DNA of 64,000 nucleotides, from NCBI GenBank assembly GCA_020634875.1, contig JACKAX010000003.1, positions 62,001-126,000 of the forward strand, written 5' to 3'. The position numbers and the translations under genes are program-made. The notes under the pieces were generated by a model that did not search any database, was not told the origin of the DNA, and saw only the letters and a program-made list of their open reading frames with translations. This DNA is from Anaerolineales bacterium (GTDB lineage Bacteria; Chloroflexota; Anaerolineae; Anaerolineales; JABWBV01). Shown one piece after another: positions 7,230 through 15,376 of the stretch (position 1 is the stretch's first letter; every line of letters starts with the position of its first letter).

Positions 7230-8294
7230 ATGCCCGATATTTCCATTCGCCAGGCTACCCTCGCCGACAAACCTGCCCTGTTTGCGTTTCTGCGCCAGGC
7301 GTATCCCGACCGCTGGCAATACAAACTCCCCGAACGTTGGGAGTGGGAATTTGAACGCAATCCGTTTGTCCGTGGGCCGCTCCCCATCTGGATCGCCCTT
7401 GATGGCGACCGGGTGGTCGGGCAGAGTTGCGCGCTGGTCGAACCCCTCATCATCCACGGGCAGGAACACCGCGTCGGGTGGGGAGTGGACTTTTTTGTGC
7501 TCCCCGAATATCGCGGGCAGGGTCTTGGCACCCATCTGCAACAGGCTAACAACGCCGGCAACGAGATTTTTATGAGCCTGAGTATGGCCCAGGCCGCCGC
7601 CCACATCAAATCCAAAATCGGCCTGTCCCCCCTGCCGCCTGTCCCCGTTTGGATGAAAATTATCCATCACGATCCAAGCTCGGTGCTGAACACGTTGACT
7701 GAGCGGACGAAACTCCCGGAACCCCTCCTCCGCGCGAGCGGACTCCCCCGCCTGACCGCGTCCCTCCTCACCGCGCGGACGGCGCGCCGCGACCGGAAGA
7801 TGATCCCCCCCGCGCGGGGCGCGTTAACCCCGGTTGTAACGTTCGGTCCGGCAGTGGATGATCTCTGGGCACGGGTCTCCGGTCAGTTTTCCGCCCTCAT
7901 CCGCCGGGACGCGGAATACCTGAACTGGAAATATGTCCAACAGCCACACGTCCAATACGAACGTGTGCTGGCCCCGAACGGGTGTATTATCTTCCGCCGC
8001 GCCCGCCCCCCCGAACGCAACGCGGGCCTGATCCTCGACGTGTTCGCCGACCCTAAAGATACGGACACGCTCCGCACGTTGTTAGGGCACGCCATTCAGC
8101 GTTTGACCGCGCAGGGTGTGACCTACATCCTGACCGCGAGCAGTCTGCCCGCGGTGCAAAAAATTCTGGCCGCGTGGGATTTCAAACAGACGAAAACCGT
8201 TACCCCGATGATCCGGGCGAATATCCCTGTGCCGCAAGAGGAGTGGTTGCTGGGTAAGGGCGATCACGATTGGGATCAGTTTCCGTTGGCTTAG
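7230..8294 (+). CDS. GNAT-family N-acetyltransferase (long form)
   Basis: 354 residues. The N-terminal 130 form a GNAT domain; the acetyl-CoA-binding segment is LPEYRGQGLG. The C-terminal half (DAEYLNWKYVQQPH and a region around LDVFADP) suggests a second, degenerate GNAT-like lobe, as in two-domain acetyltransferases. Substrate unknown. The next gene is also a GNAT but is not closely similar. Confidence 0.8.
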   Translation: MPDISIRQATLADKPALFAFLRQAYPDRWQYKLPERWEWEFERNPFVRGPLPIWIALDGDRVVGQSCALVEPLIIHGQEHRVGWGVDFFVLPEYRGQGLGTHLQQANNAGNEIFMSLSMAQAAAHIKSKIGLSPLPPVPVWMKIIHHDPSSVLNTLTERTKLPEPLLRASGLPRLTASLLTARTARRDRKMIPPARGALTPVVTFGPAVDDLWARVSGQFSALIRRDAEYLNWKYVQQPHVQYERVLAPNGCIIFRRARPPERNAGLILDVFADPKDTDTLRTLLGHAIQRLTAQGVTYILTASSLPAVQKILAAWDFKQTKTVTPMIRANIPVPQEEWLLGKGDHDWDQFPLA

Positions 8295-8310
8295 GAACGT
8301 ACCCCTACTT

Positions 8311-8365
8311 CGTATTTCGTATTGCGTAGTATCTTTACGGAATGTGAAATGCGTAATACGCAATA
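8311..8365. repeat. Spacer repeat with ATTGCGTA words
   Basis: TCGTATT-CGTATTGCGTA on the left is mirrored by TGCGTAATACGCAATA on the right, with CTTTACGGAATGTG in the middle. A close relative with the same middle (CTTACGGAATGCG) sits at 26071-26117 in front of the biotin-carrier gene. Confidence 0.7.
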
Positions 8366-8377
8366 GCGAGGTTTATC

Positions 8378-9142
8378 ATGCTCGATGAGATTAAGTTGAT
8401 TGAAGAATTGGCGCTGCGGGCGTGGCCTGCGGAAATTGCGGATGCGCTGGATGGGTGGTGGATGCGCTGGCATAAAGTGTCTTCCCGGCGGGTGAATTCG
8501 GTGTGGCCCAATGCTTGGGATGGGATGGTGCCGTTGGCGTTGAAGTTGGAGAAGGTGGAGTTCTTTTATGCGATGCGGGGACAACCCGCGCGGTACCAGA
8601 TTTGTCCGGCGGCGAGGCCCGCGGGGTTGGATGAGGTGTTGGAGGCGCGGGGATATACGGTGGATGCGCGGACAGCGGTGCAGGTGGCAGAGGTGGATAA
8701 GGTCATCCAGGCCGCGCAACCCGCGCAGGCGGAGGTCAAATTATTTGAAACGTTGGACGATGAATGGCTGGAGGGGTATTGTTGGGTGCAGGAGGAGAAT
8801 CTCAAAAGTTTCCCCAGCCGGCGCGAGGCGTTAGCGCGGGTGGCGGTGCCGAGTGTATATGGGTTGGTGTATGTGGATGGGGAAGTGGCCGCGGTGGGGC
8901 GGGGTGTCTTCGAGCGGGGGTGGATGGGGGTGTTTGGGATGGCGACCGGCGCGGGGTTCCGCCGCCAGGGGTTGGCCACATCGATTTTGGGGGCGTTGGC
9001 CGCGCGAGGACAGGAATCCGGTGCGGAGAAGATGTATCTTCAGGTAATGGAAAATAATTCGGGGGCGCAGGCATTGTACGGGAAATTAGGCTTTTCCACC
9101 CTCTATCACTATCACTACCGCGAGCAAAATTTGAAGGGATAG
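8378..9142 (+). CDS. GNAT-family N-acetyltransferase
   Basis: 254 residues. The C-terminal 120 carry a GNAT fold with the acetyl-CoA loop GAGFRRQGLA and a final NNSGAQALYGKLGF motif typical of the family. The N-terminal part (LEEL-type helix with ALDGWWMRW) is a substrate-side domain seen in other two-part acetyltransferases. Weak GAGG ribosome site before the ATG. Sense strand strongly G-rich, unlike the C-rich start of the previous GNAT gene. Confidence 0.8.
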   Translation: MLDEIKLIEELALRAWPAEIADALDGWWMRWHKVSSRRVNSVWPNAWDGMVPLALKLEKVEFFYAMRGQPARYQICPAARPAGLDEVLEARGYTVDARTAVQVAEVDKVIQAAQPAQAEVKLFETLDDEWLEGYCWVQEENLKSFPSRREALARVAVPSVYGLVYVDGEVAAVGRGVFERGWMGVFGMATGAGFRRQGLATSILGALAARGQESGAEKMYLQVMENNSGAQALYGKLGFSTLYHYHYREQNLKG

Positions 9143-9144
9143 CG

Positions 9145-9945
9145 TTATCCCATTTTGACGCGCAAATCCTGATATTGCCTCGATTGGGCATATTCCCGAA
9201 TTTTTTCAATCCGTTTAATGATCAGAGGATGGGTTCCGAGCAGTTCGCCTAGATTCCCGGCGAGGGTATCGTCTTGGGCGTCGAGGGCGGCGTAGGCGTG
9301 TTGGAGTTCGGCTTCGGTGCGGGCGCGGCCCCCCGTCCCGATTTTGATCAGCGCGGTGATGGCTTTGCGAGGATCATTGTTGGCGAGAATCCCCGCGCGG
9401 TCGGCGGAAAATTCACAGGCCCGGTTCCACGAGCGGAAAGCCAAATGTAGCACGGCAAACGCCAGATACGGGCTGGGGATCCCCGCTAATCCACCAATGA
9501 TGGAATTGAGCCAGGTATGCCCCAGTTTGACGTGCCCCATTTCGTGTCCAATAACGTATTGCAGTTCTTCGGCATCCAACACTTTGAGCAGACTGTCGTT
9601 GATCACGATAACTTTGGGTGCACTGAGGCCGAAAGTGTAGGCGTTAAGGGTATTGCTGCGGACAACGTATATTTCGACAGGTTCGACGCGCAGGCGGGCG
9701 GCGGCTTCATCGAGGATGGCGGCGAGCCGGGGCGCGTTTTGGTGGGTGACGCGGTAGCCGTGGCGCATCAGTTCGGCATGGTGGGAGCGGATGCTGAGGT
9801 AGCTCATGCCGATGAAGAAGAGGATGAAAATCCCACTCAAACAGAAGGTGGCGGTGGATGTGAGCAAAATCACGGCAAATACGAGAAAGAGTGCGCCGGT
9901 TAGGATTAGCGATTCGTTGGGGTAGCGGTAGGCGGTTGTGTTCAT
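9145..9945 (-). CDS. M48-family zinc metalloprotease (HtpX-like)
   Basis: 266 residues. Two N-terminal membrane helices (about 13-32 and 35-50), then the zinc site HEMGH at 134-138 with the third ligand in CEFSADRAG about 45 residues later. NAYTFGL and VIVINDSLL are standard M48 segments. Such proteases degrade misfolded membrane proteins, active site in the cytoplasm. It converges on the GNAT gene with a 2-bp gap. Confidence 0.88.
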   Translation of the reverse strand: MNTTAYRYPNESLILTGALFLVFAVILLTSTATFCLSGIFILFFIGMSYLSIRSHHAELMRHGYRVTHQNAPRLAAILDEAAARLRVEPVEIYVVRSNTLNAYTFGLSAPKVIVINDSLLKVLDAEELQYVIGHEMGHVKLGHTWLNSIIGGLAGIPSPYLAFAVLHLAFRSWNRACEFSADRAGILANNDPRKAITALIKIGTGGRARTEAELQHAYAALDAQDDTLAGNLGELLGTHPLIIKRIEKIREYAQSRQYQDLRVKMG

Positions 9946-10019
9946 AGGTTTTAGAGAGTGGAGAAATTGTACTTGGATTTTCTCTCTCTACCTACGCAAA
10001 AAAACGAGCCTGGGTTTTA

Positions 10020-10077
10020 CTTCAAATTCCCCCGAATTCCTACAAATTCCATCAAATCCCCATAATTCCCCACCAAA
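10020..10077. repeat. Tandem AAATTCC-like words in a spacer
   Basis: Six degenerate copies of an AAATTCCNNNN word occur in a row between the M48 and response-regulator genes. No coding potential. Confidence 0.45.
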
Positions 10078-10081
10078 AAAT

Positions 10082-10441
10082 TCACCCTAACAACCGCGCA
10101 GCCAAATCTCGCAACTGTACCATATCAATCGGCTTCAATAAGACGAGATCGGCCCCCTCGTACAATTTGCTCGCCAGGGACGAATCCCCCGTTGCCAGCA
10201 CAACCTTTGTTGTCTGGTAATCGGGCATGGTGCGGATTTCTGCCAGGAGGTCTTCCCCGGAAATTTTCGGAATGTGTAAATCGAGCAAAACGAGGTGAGG
10301 GACTTCTTCGGTGAGGCGGCGCAAACCTTCCAAACCGTCATGGGCGATTTCTGTTTCATACCCGGCCATTTCGAGCGCCTGGCTAAACAGAAAGGCCTGA
10401 TCTTTTGTGTCTTCAATTACAAGGGCAAGGGGTTTGTTCAT
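10082..10441 (-). CDS. Single-domain response regulator
   Basis: 119 residues: a receiver domain alone, with acidic pocket ED near residues 7-8, phospho-acceptor Asp in LVLLDLHIP, Thr in VLATGDSS and Lys in VLLKPID. No output domain, so it would signal by protein contact. I start it at ATG 10441 because the longer frame would begin inside an intrinsic terminator. No histidine kinase is nearby. Confidence 0.85.
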   Translation of the reverse strand: MNKPLALVIEDTKDQAFLFSQALEMAGYETEIAHDGLEGLRRLTEEVPHLVLLDLHIPKISGEDLLAEIRTMPDYQTTKVVLATGDSSLASKLYEGADLVLLKPIDMVQLRDLAARLLG

Positions 10442-10459
10442 AGAAGGATCATGCTTAAC

Positions 10460-10487
10460 AAAAAAAGAGACTGGAAATGCCAGTCTC
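10460..10487 (-). terminator. Intrinsic terminator 18 nt before the response-regulator start
   Basis: Minus strand GAGACTGG, loop CATTT, CCAGTCTC, followed by seven T residues. It ends the crotonase transcript but leaves too little room for a separate promoter for the regulator. Confidence 0.85.
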
Positions 10488-10546
10488 ATTCTAGTTGAAT
10501 TCTTGTATTGGGAAATTTTGCCTTCGTGACAGAGGAATTGCGGGAG

Positions 10547-11311
10547 TTAATTGTTGGCCTTGTTTAAGAACTTCTGTACAGCTTTGCGGCGAAATTCTGT
10601 ATCCCAGAGCGCTGGAAACTCCGCGCGTTCGACGGCGAAAGCGATCGGTTCGGGTTCGGTCAACCCTACACGCAGGAAGCGTTTGGTCGCGCGGATGCAA
10701 TCGTTGGGGTTGGTCGCAATTTGTTGGGCCAGGACGTGGGCGGTTTCCAAAGAACCATCTTCAGGGGCGATGCCGTTCACCAATCCCAGTGCTAACGTTT
10801 CAGATGCGCCTAAAATGCGTCCGGTTGTGAGCAGTTCCAATGCACGCGCATACCCTACTGTCCGCAAAAGGCGTTGCCCGCCCCCCCAGGCCGTGATGAT
10901 ACCTAACCGGGAGTGGACAAACCCAATCGTGGCATCTTCGGCGATTACACGGAGATCGCAGGCCATCGCCACTTCGGCTCCACCGCCGCGCGCCGGGCCA
11001 TTGATAGCTGCAATCGTTGGGAAGGGCAATTCTTCAAAGCGTTTCAGCGCATCGCCCATGATTTTCGCCAGCCGTTCACCATGTTCGGGTAGGGGATAAT
11101 GTTGGAGTTCAGACAGATCACCGCCAGAGACAAACGCTTTGCCCATACCGGTTACAATCAGCGCGCGCAAATCGGCTTCATCATGGAGGTGTTCCACCAG
11201 TTCGGCAAAGGCTTCCATCGTTGCCCAGTTAAAGGCATTCCGCACGTGCGGACGGTTGACGATAAGCGTGCCAATGCCATTTTCGTCTATCGTAAAATCT
11301 AATTCTGCCAT
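10547..11311 (-). CDS. Enoyl-CoA hydratase/isomerase family (crotonase)
   Basis: 254 residues of crotonase fold. The oxyanion-hole segments are GKAFVSGGDL and GPARGGGAEVAMACD. The Glu matching the first catalytic Glu of enoyl-CoA hydratase is present (GGGAE), but the second, in the usual QPE motif, is replaced: IGFVHSRLGI. The exact reaction (hydration, isomerisation, dehalogenation or other) therefore cannot be assigned. The ATG at 11311 is chosen for its GGAG site and conserved start. Confidence 0.82.
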   Translation of the reverse strand: MAELDFTIDENGIGTLIVNRPHVRNAFNWATMEAFAELVEHLHDEADLRALIVTGMGKAFVSGGDLSELQHYPLPEHGERLAKIMGDALKRFEELPFPTIAAINGPARGGGAEVAMACDLRVIAEDATIGFVHSRLGIITAWGGGQRLLRTVGYARALELLTTGRILGASETLALGLVNGIAPEDGSLETAHVLAQQIATNPNDCIRATKRFLRVGLTEPEPIAFAVERAEFPALWDTEFRRKAVQKFLNKANN

Positions 11312-11348
11312 AGCATTCTCCATTTTCAGGGTATCGAATCTTTTACAC

Positions 11349-11411
11349 AAGGTGGGGTGGACTTGCCCGGCTGCCTCATTGATGAGCGCATGAACAAGTC
11401 CACCTCACTTT
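11349..11411. repeat. Inverted repeat upstream of the crotonase gene
   Basis: GGTGGACTTG at 11356-11365 pairs with CAAGTCCACC at 11395-11404, extended imperfectly to about 17 bp per arm. Its function is unknown; there is no T-run on either side. Confidence 0.6.
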
Positions 11412-11598
11412 AAGAAACCTTATCACTCTCCTGAAGCGATAGGGCGCGCCTAGCCCTGGCGCGCCGCCTCCCGAAAACGATCCAATAACTTAACCCCGCG
11501 TAGCATGAGAAGTTTTAGCCATTCGCGGTACAATGCCCGTGGTCAAAATCATTTTTCCTATCTTCCGACATAACTGCTCAGGCCGAGAGAGGAAACTT

Positions 11599-11653
11599 CC
11601 TGAAAAAAGGGTGAAATGGGGATGTACATCCCCCCTTTCACCCTTTTTTCAGG
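11599..11653. terminator. Nearly perfect 55-bp palindrome, terminator-like
   Basis: Left arm CCTGAAAAAAGGGTGAAA, centre GGGGATGTACATCCCC, right arm TTTCACCCTTTTTTCAGG. The layout matches bidirectional terminators elsewhere in the window. It lies only 48 bp before the start of the acyltransferase gene, so it could also act in the leader. Confidence 0.65.
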
Positions 11654-11701
11654 CTACTCTCTACCCTGGCTGTTACCTTCCCGTTTCCCTAAGGAGGCCA
11701 C

Positions 11702-13342
11702 ATGCCCAAACGAGAAAAAGTTTCCAACGTTGATACCGCCTGGCTGCACATGGAACATCCCACCAACCTGATGATGATCAGCGGGGTGATGACCTTCGAA
11801 GGGAAGGTGAATTTCGAGCAGCTGGTCGCCGTTTTGGAAGAGCGCCTGCTTCCTTACGAACGCTTTCGCCAACGCGTTGTCCAGCCCGCCAATCCGCTTA
11901 CCTCCCCTTACTGGGAAACTGTCCCCAACTTTGACATTCGCGACCACATTTACCGGTTCACCCCACCCGTACCCGATCAAGCTGCCCTCCAAGACCTGTC
12001 CAGCCGGTTAATGAGCACCCAACTTGATTTTTCCAAACCCCTGTGGGAATACCATCTCATCGAAAATTATGCCGATGGCGATAGCGCACTGTTTACCCGC
12101 TTGCATCATAGCATTGGGGATGGCATCGCTCTCATCCGTGTTTTACTCTCCCTGACCGACGACAGCGAAACCGCCCCTTGGCGACTTGCCACTGCTCGCG
12201 CAAGTCGCCGCCGAAGCCCCTTGGCGAGCATGGTGCGCCGCGCCCAAAAATCCGCCAAAGCCGCGCGAAAAGTGACCGAGACCGTTGCCCACGAAGGGCT
12301 AGAGATGATCCGCGCCCCCGAAAAAATCGTTGATTTAACAAAATTAGGCGCAGATGGCGTTGTATCCCTGGCCCGGTTAGTGTTACGTATCCCCGATCCC
12401 AAGACGGTGTTTAAAGGTCGGTTGGGGGTCCCCAAAAAAGCCGCGTGGTCGGAACCCATTTCACTGGCAGAAGTCAAGGCCGTGGGCAAAGCAACGGGTG
12501 GTACGGTGAACGATGTTCTGCTCACCGCGATGGCGGGAGGGTTGCGCCGGTATCTGGTCAACCGCGGGGAGGAAGTCGAAGGGCTAAACATCCGCGCGGC
12601 CATTCCAGTCAACTTGCGCCCCCTTGAGGGACCGATTGAGTTGGGCAACAAATTTGGGCTGGTTTTCTTGTCATTGCCTGTCGGCATTGAAGACAGCGTA
12701 GATCGCCTGTACGAACTCAAACGTCGGATGGATGCGCTCAAAGGCTCCACCGAACCGGCAGTCGCCTTTGGTATTTTGACCGCCATGGGCATGACCCCCA
12801 CCGAAATTGAGAACATTGTTGTGGATATTTTTGAGAAAAAGGCCACCGCAGTGATGACCAATGTTCCTGGCCCGCGTGAGCCGATTTATCTGGCGGACAA
12901 ACAGGTTAAACAGATCATGTTCTGGGTTCCCCAATCGGGGCGACTGGGGCTGGGGATTAGTATCCTGAGTTATGCGGGGGAAGTGCTCCTGGGCGTGGCA
13001 ACCGACGCGGGCCTGGTTCCCGACCCGGAAATGATCGTCGAAGGATTCCACGAAGAATTTGCCGGGATGAAGATGAAGGTCAAACGGCTGAAATCCGTCG
13101 CTGGAAATGTGGCTCCCACAAAAGAGATGGTCAACGAACTCCACAAACAATTAGAGCATCTCACCCAAGCCGTCGAATCCCTCAAAGCAACCCGCGAGTC
13201 CCGCCCCCCACAAAGTTCCGAATCCACCCCAATTTCCCCCCCCGCTGAAGAGGCCCGTTGTCAGGGCGTCACCAAATCCGGTAAACCCTGCCGCAATTGG
13301 CCGCGAGAAGGATCGGTATATTGTCATTTGCACGGGGAATAG
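11702..13342 (+). CDS. WS/DGAT-family acyltransferase with Cys/His tail
   Basis: 546 residues. The acyltransferase active-site motif HHSIGDG is at 135-141. N-terminal DTAWLHMEHPTNLMMI and later NVPGPREPIYL belong to the wax ester synthase/diacylglycerol acyltransferase family, which esterifies fatty alcohols or diacylglycerol with acyl-CoA at the membrane. Residues about 520-546 add a separate RCQGVTKSGKPC ... YCHLH module, a small Cys/His motif that could bind zinc. The ribosome site AGGAGG is perfect. Storage lipid synthesis is likely but not shown. Confidence 0.88.
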   Translation: MPKREKVSNVDTAWLHMEHPTNLMMISGVMTFEGKVNFEQLVAVLEERLLPYERFRQRVVQPANPLTSPYWETVPNFDIRDHIYRFTPPVPDQAALQDLSSRLMSTQLDFSKPLWEYHLIENYADGDSALFTRLHHSIGDGIALIRVLLSLTDDSETAPWRLATARASRRRSPLASMVRRAQKSAKAARKVTETVAHEGLEMIRAPEKIVDLTKLGADGVVSLARLVLRIPDPKTVFKGRLGVPKKAAWSEPISLAEVKAVGKATGGTVNDVLLTAMAGGLRRYLVNRGEEVEGLNIRAAIPVNLRPLEGPIELGNKFGLVFLSLPVGIEDSVDRLYELKRRMDALKGSTEPAVAFGILTAMGMTPTEIENIVVDIFEKKATAVMTNVPGPREPIYLADKQVKQIMFWVPQSGRLGLGISILSYAGEVLLGVATDAGLVPDPEMIVEGFHEEFAGMKMKVKRLKSVAGNVAPTKEMVNELHKQLEHLTQAVESLKATRESRPPQSSESTPISPPAEEARCQGVTKSGKPCRNWPREGSVYCHLHGE

Positions 13343-13353
13343 ATTGACAAATT

Positions 13354-13399
13354 AAAAAAATAAAGGCGAGATGGAGAATCCATCTCGCCTTTATTTTTT
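13354..13399. terminator. Bidirectional terminator
   Basis: Arms AAATAAAGGCGAGATGG and CCATCTCGCCTTTATTT with A-rich and T-rich edges, between convergent genes. Confidence 0.88.
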
Positions 13400-13406
13400 G
13401 TCTGTG

Positions 13407-14534
13407 TTATTTGCTGGTCCCTTCCTTCACGAACTTTCCCAACGTATCCGGCCAGTCGGGGAGACCAAACATCCGTAAAAGTTCGGACATATCCAGGTTT
13501 TGCTCCCAAACGATTTCGCTATCGAGCAAGGCAGTCAGGACGAGACGTTGCATTTCTGTCAGTTCTTGGGCTTTCCATTCATACCCTTTGCGCCCACTAA
13601 AGGCTGCAAAAAGGAGGGCATAGGCAACGTGTAATGCACTGTGGGGGTCCACATAGTTGAGGGCTTGAAACAGGTCAGGGATGGCTTGCGCCGCGCGGCG
13701 GGGGCCAAAGTAGCACAGGACAAGGCTCGCATCGCCCGCAACGTGCCCGTCAGCCCACGGGAGACGTTTGTATTCGGCAGGGAGGAGGGGGTCAATGGTC
13801 GTGATGACATCCACCAACAATTCAAGGGTTTCGTCTGGGGTGGTTTCGCGGAGGTTGCGGGCTTCGGCCATCGCCGCGGCGAGGCGGACGAGTTCGGGAA
13901 GTTTGGATTTGCGAATACTGGCGAAGGTTTGGAGGTAGGCCGGGTTGCCGTTCGCGAGTGCGCCCAAACACAGTACGAGACTGGCACGGGCGCGAGCGTG
14001 TGGTTCTTTCCCTAAGCGTCGGAGAACAACGGGTGCGATTTTCCGGGCTTCTACGCGGAAGCAGGCGAGTAAATACGCCGCGGCAGCGCGTACATCGGGG
14101 TCGGGGTCTTCGAGCAGACGAACGTACGCAGGGACGAATTTGTGGGCGGTCTGCCGGGTGCGTAAAACCCATTGACGTTCGCGGGCAAGTTGGGCTTTCA
14201 TTTCGGGGTTTTCGAGTGTTTCCGGCCCTTCGATTTCCTGATGAGCCTCAAGCAAAGAATTTCCGGTAGCCAGGTGGGCGAGCAATACCAACAACTCTTG
14301 CCGGTCAGCGACTTCTTGGCTTTGGGCCAGTTCTGCAAGGAAGGGAACGGCATAAGAGCTGGCTTCAAACACGACACCGTGATGCCAAATATTGGTAAAT
14401 AACACGCTCAACGCTTCTTCACGTTCATGCGTTTTGTCGGAAGCTAATGCACGTAATAAAAGGGGGAGATCACTGGCCTCCCCAAAGGCATGGGTCAATT
14501 CACTCCAGTTGACAGTATCCAGTTTTTCCAGCAT
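13407..14534 (-). CDS. HEAT-repeat protein
   Basis: 375 residues composed largely of helical pairs. Repeats are recognisable around LLLRALASDKTHEREEAL, YVRLLEDPDPDVRAAAAYLL and MAEARNLRETTPDE. No catalytic motif. Such scaffolds bind proteins or nucleic acids. The ATG at 14534 has GGAGG at an ideal distance; an upstream ATG lacks one. Divergent from an XRE regulator across a promoter region with shared TGACCA words. Confidence 0.75.
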   Translation of the reverse strand: MLEKLDTVNWSELTHAFGEASDLPLLLRALASDKTHEREEALSVLFTNIWHHGVVFEASSYAVPFLAELAQSQEVADRQELLVLLAHLATGNSLLEAHQEIEGPETLENPEMKAQLARERQWVLRTRQTAHKFVPAYVRLLEDPDPDVRAAAAYLLACFRVEARKIAPVVLRRLGKEPHARARASLVLCLGALANGNPAYLQTFASIRKSKLPELVRLAAAMAEARNLRETTPDETLELLVDVITTIDPLLPAEYKRLPWADGHVAGDASLVLCYFGPRRAAQAIPDLFQALNYVDPHSALHVAYALLFAAFSGRKGYEWKAQELTEMQRLVLTALLDSEIVWEQNLDMSELLRMFGLPDWPDTLGKFVKEGTSK

Positions 14535-14573
14535 CCGAAACCTCCAGGTGTTAGGGAATTTGTTCTGTGATGA

Positions 14574-14592
14574 CCAAACTTCCAAAGTTTGG
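14574..14592. repeat. Short perfect hairpin
   Basis: CCAAACTT-CCA-AAGTTTGG, in the leader of the HEAT-repeat gene. Confidence 0.6.
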
Positions 14593-14595
14593 TTT

Positions 14596-14652
14596 TGACC
14601 ACTGTATTGGTCAACTGACCACTAATATAGCACTTCCGTTCTAATTTGTCAA
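14596..14652 (-). promoter_or_regulatory. Consensus promoter and candidate operator for the HEAT-repeat gene
   Basis: On the minus strand TTGACA (top 14647-14652), 17 nt, TATATT (top 14624-14629). Just downstream lies the palindrome TGGTCA-AC-TGACCA (14608-14621), and further TGACCA words are at 14571, 14596 and 14668. The palindrome at the transcription start is where a repressor would act. Confidence 0.65.
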
Positions 14653-14679
14653 CATTAATTGTGCAATTGACCAATAGAG

Positions 14680-14709
14680 TTGACACAGGGGGAGGTGGTT
14701 TGTTAAAAT
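14680..14709 (+). promoter_or_regulatory. Promoter for the XRE regulator
   Basis: TTGACA at 14680-14685 and TTAAAA/TAAAAT at 14703-14709, spacing 17-18. A TGACCA word sits just upstream at 14668-14673. Confidence 0.6.
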
Positions 14710-14748
14710 GGAGAAGACTTATTTGATAAGTGATAAAGTGATGAGTGT

Positions 14749-14836
14749 CACTTCATCACTTCATCACTTCATCACTTCATCACTTCATCACTTCATCACT
14801 TCATCACTTCATCACTTCATCACTTCATCACTTCAT
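14749..14836. repeat. Eleven exact tandem copies of CACTTCAT
   Basis: 88 bp made of an 8-nt unit repeated 11 times without a mismatch, between the promoter and the ATG of the XRE regulator. An 8-nt unit is not a multiple of three, so copy-number change would alter leader length by 8 and shift any frame read through it. Confidence 0.95.
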
Positions 14837-14840
14837 TCCG

Positions 14841-15227
14841 ATGACCCCTCAATTCCTCGCTGACCAGGTTTTCAATCGCCGTCGCGCTCTTGGTATTAGC
14901 CAGAGTGAGTTAGCTGAACGCGCGGGGATTTCACGAAATTACGTTTCGTTAATTGAACGGGCGGAAGCATCGAACCTTTCGCTAAATGTTCTTCACAATT
15001 TGGCGAATGCGTTGGGGGTGACAGCAGCCGAACTGACCGGCGAAATGCAAGAAGCGGCTCAAGCATCGCAAATGCTGATCTCGCCTGCATTGCGGGATTT
15101 TGCATTGCAAGCGGGTTTGAGCTTCGAGATGGTGGATCGGTTGGCGCGCATTCCGCGCCGTGGGGCCGAACCCAAAACCGCGGGGGAATGGCAATTATTG
15201 TTTGAGGCAATCAAAGATTATTTGTAA
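14841..15227 (+). CDS. XRE-family helix-turn-helix regulator
   Basis: 128 residues. Residues 8-62 form a classical HTH_3 domain (RRALGISQSELAERAG, then SRNYVSLIERAE and LHNLANALGV). The C-terminal half has no recognised ligand domain. I start at ATG 14841; a longer frame through the octamer repeats would add a meaningless repetitive leader. The TGACCA palindromes in the divergent promoter are candidate binding sites for this protein or another. Confidence 0.85.
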   Translation: MTPQFLADQVFNRRRALGISQSELAERAGISRNYVSLIERAEASNLSLNVLHNLANALGVTAAELTGEMQEAAQASQMLISPALRDFALQAGLSFEMVDRLARIPRRGAEPKTAGEWQLLFEAIKDYL

Positions 15228-15376
15228 TCAATCTCTGATGGAGCAATCCTAAATCATCGCGAATTGAGCCAAGATTTCCTCCTTTCGCGCTATAATCCCG
15301 CCATTCGTGATTGAAATTCAGGGTGAGCATCTACTCCCCTTTGTCAATCTCATTATACCCTTCAGGAGCCTCCCAG

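Larger units (their letters stand above)
11312..11701. other. Non-coding region of about 390 bp with two hairpins
   Basis: No gene seen. It contains the inverted repeat at 11349-11411, a GGCGCGCC-rich short palindrome near 11444-11464, and the strong palindrome at 11599-11653. Promoters for both flanking genes should lie here; none matches consensus well. Confidence 0.5.

Noticed and set aside
14749..14836. CRISPR array
   Set aside because: Units are 8 nt, contiguous and identical, with no spacers.
14745..14840. N-terminal extension of the XRE regulator through the octamer repeats
   Set aside because: It would encode only SLHHFITS repeats; the HTH domain starts properly at 14841.
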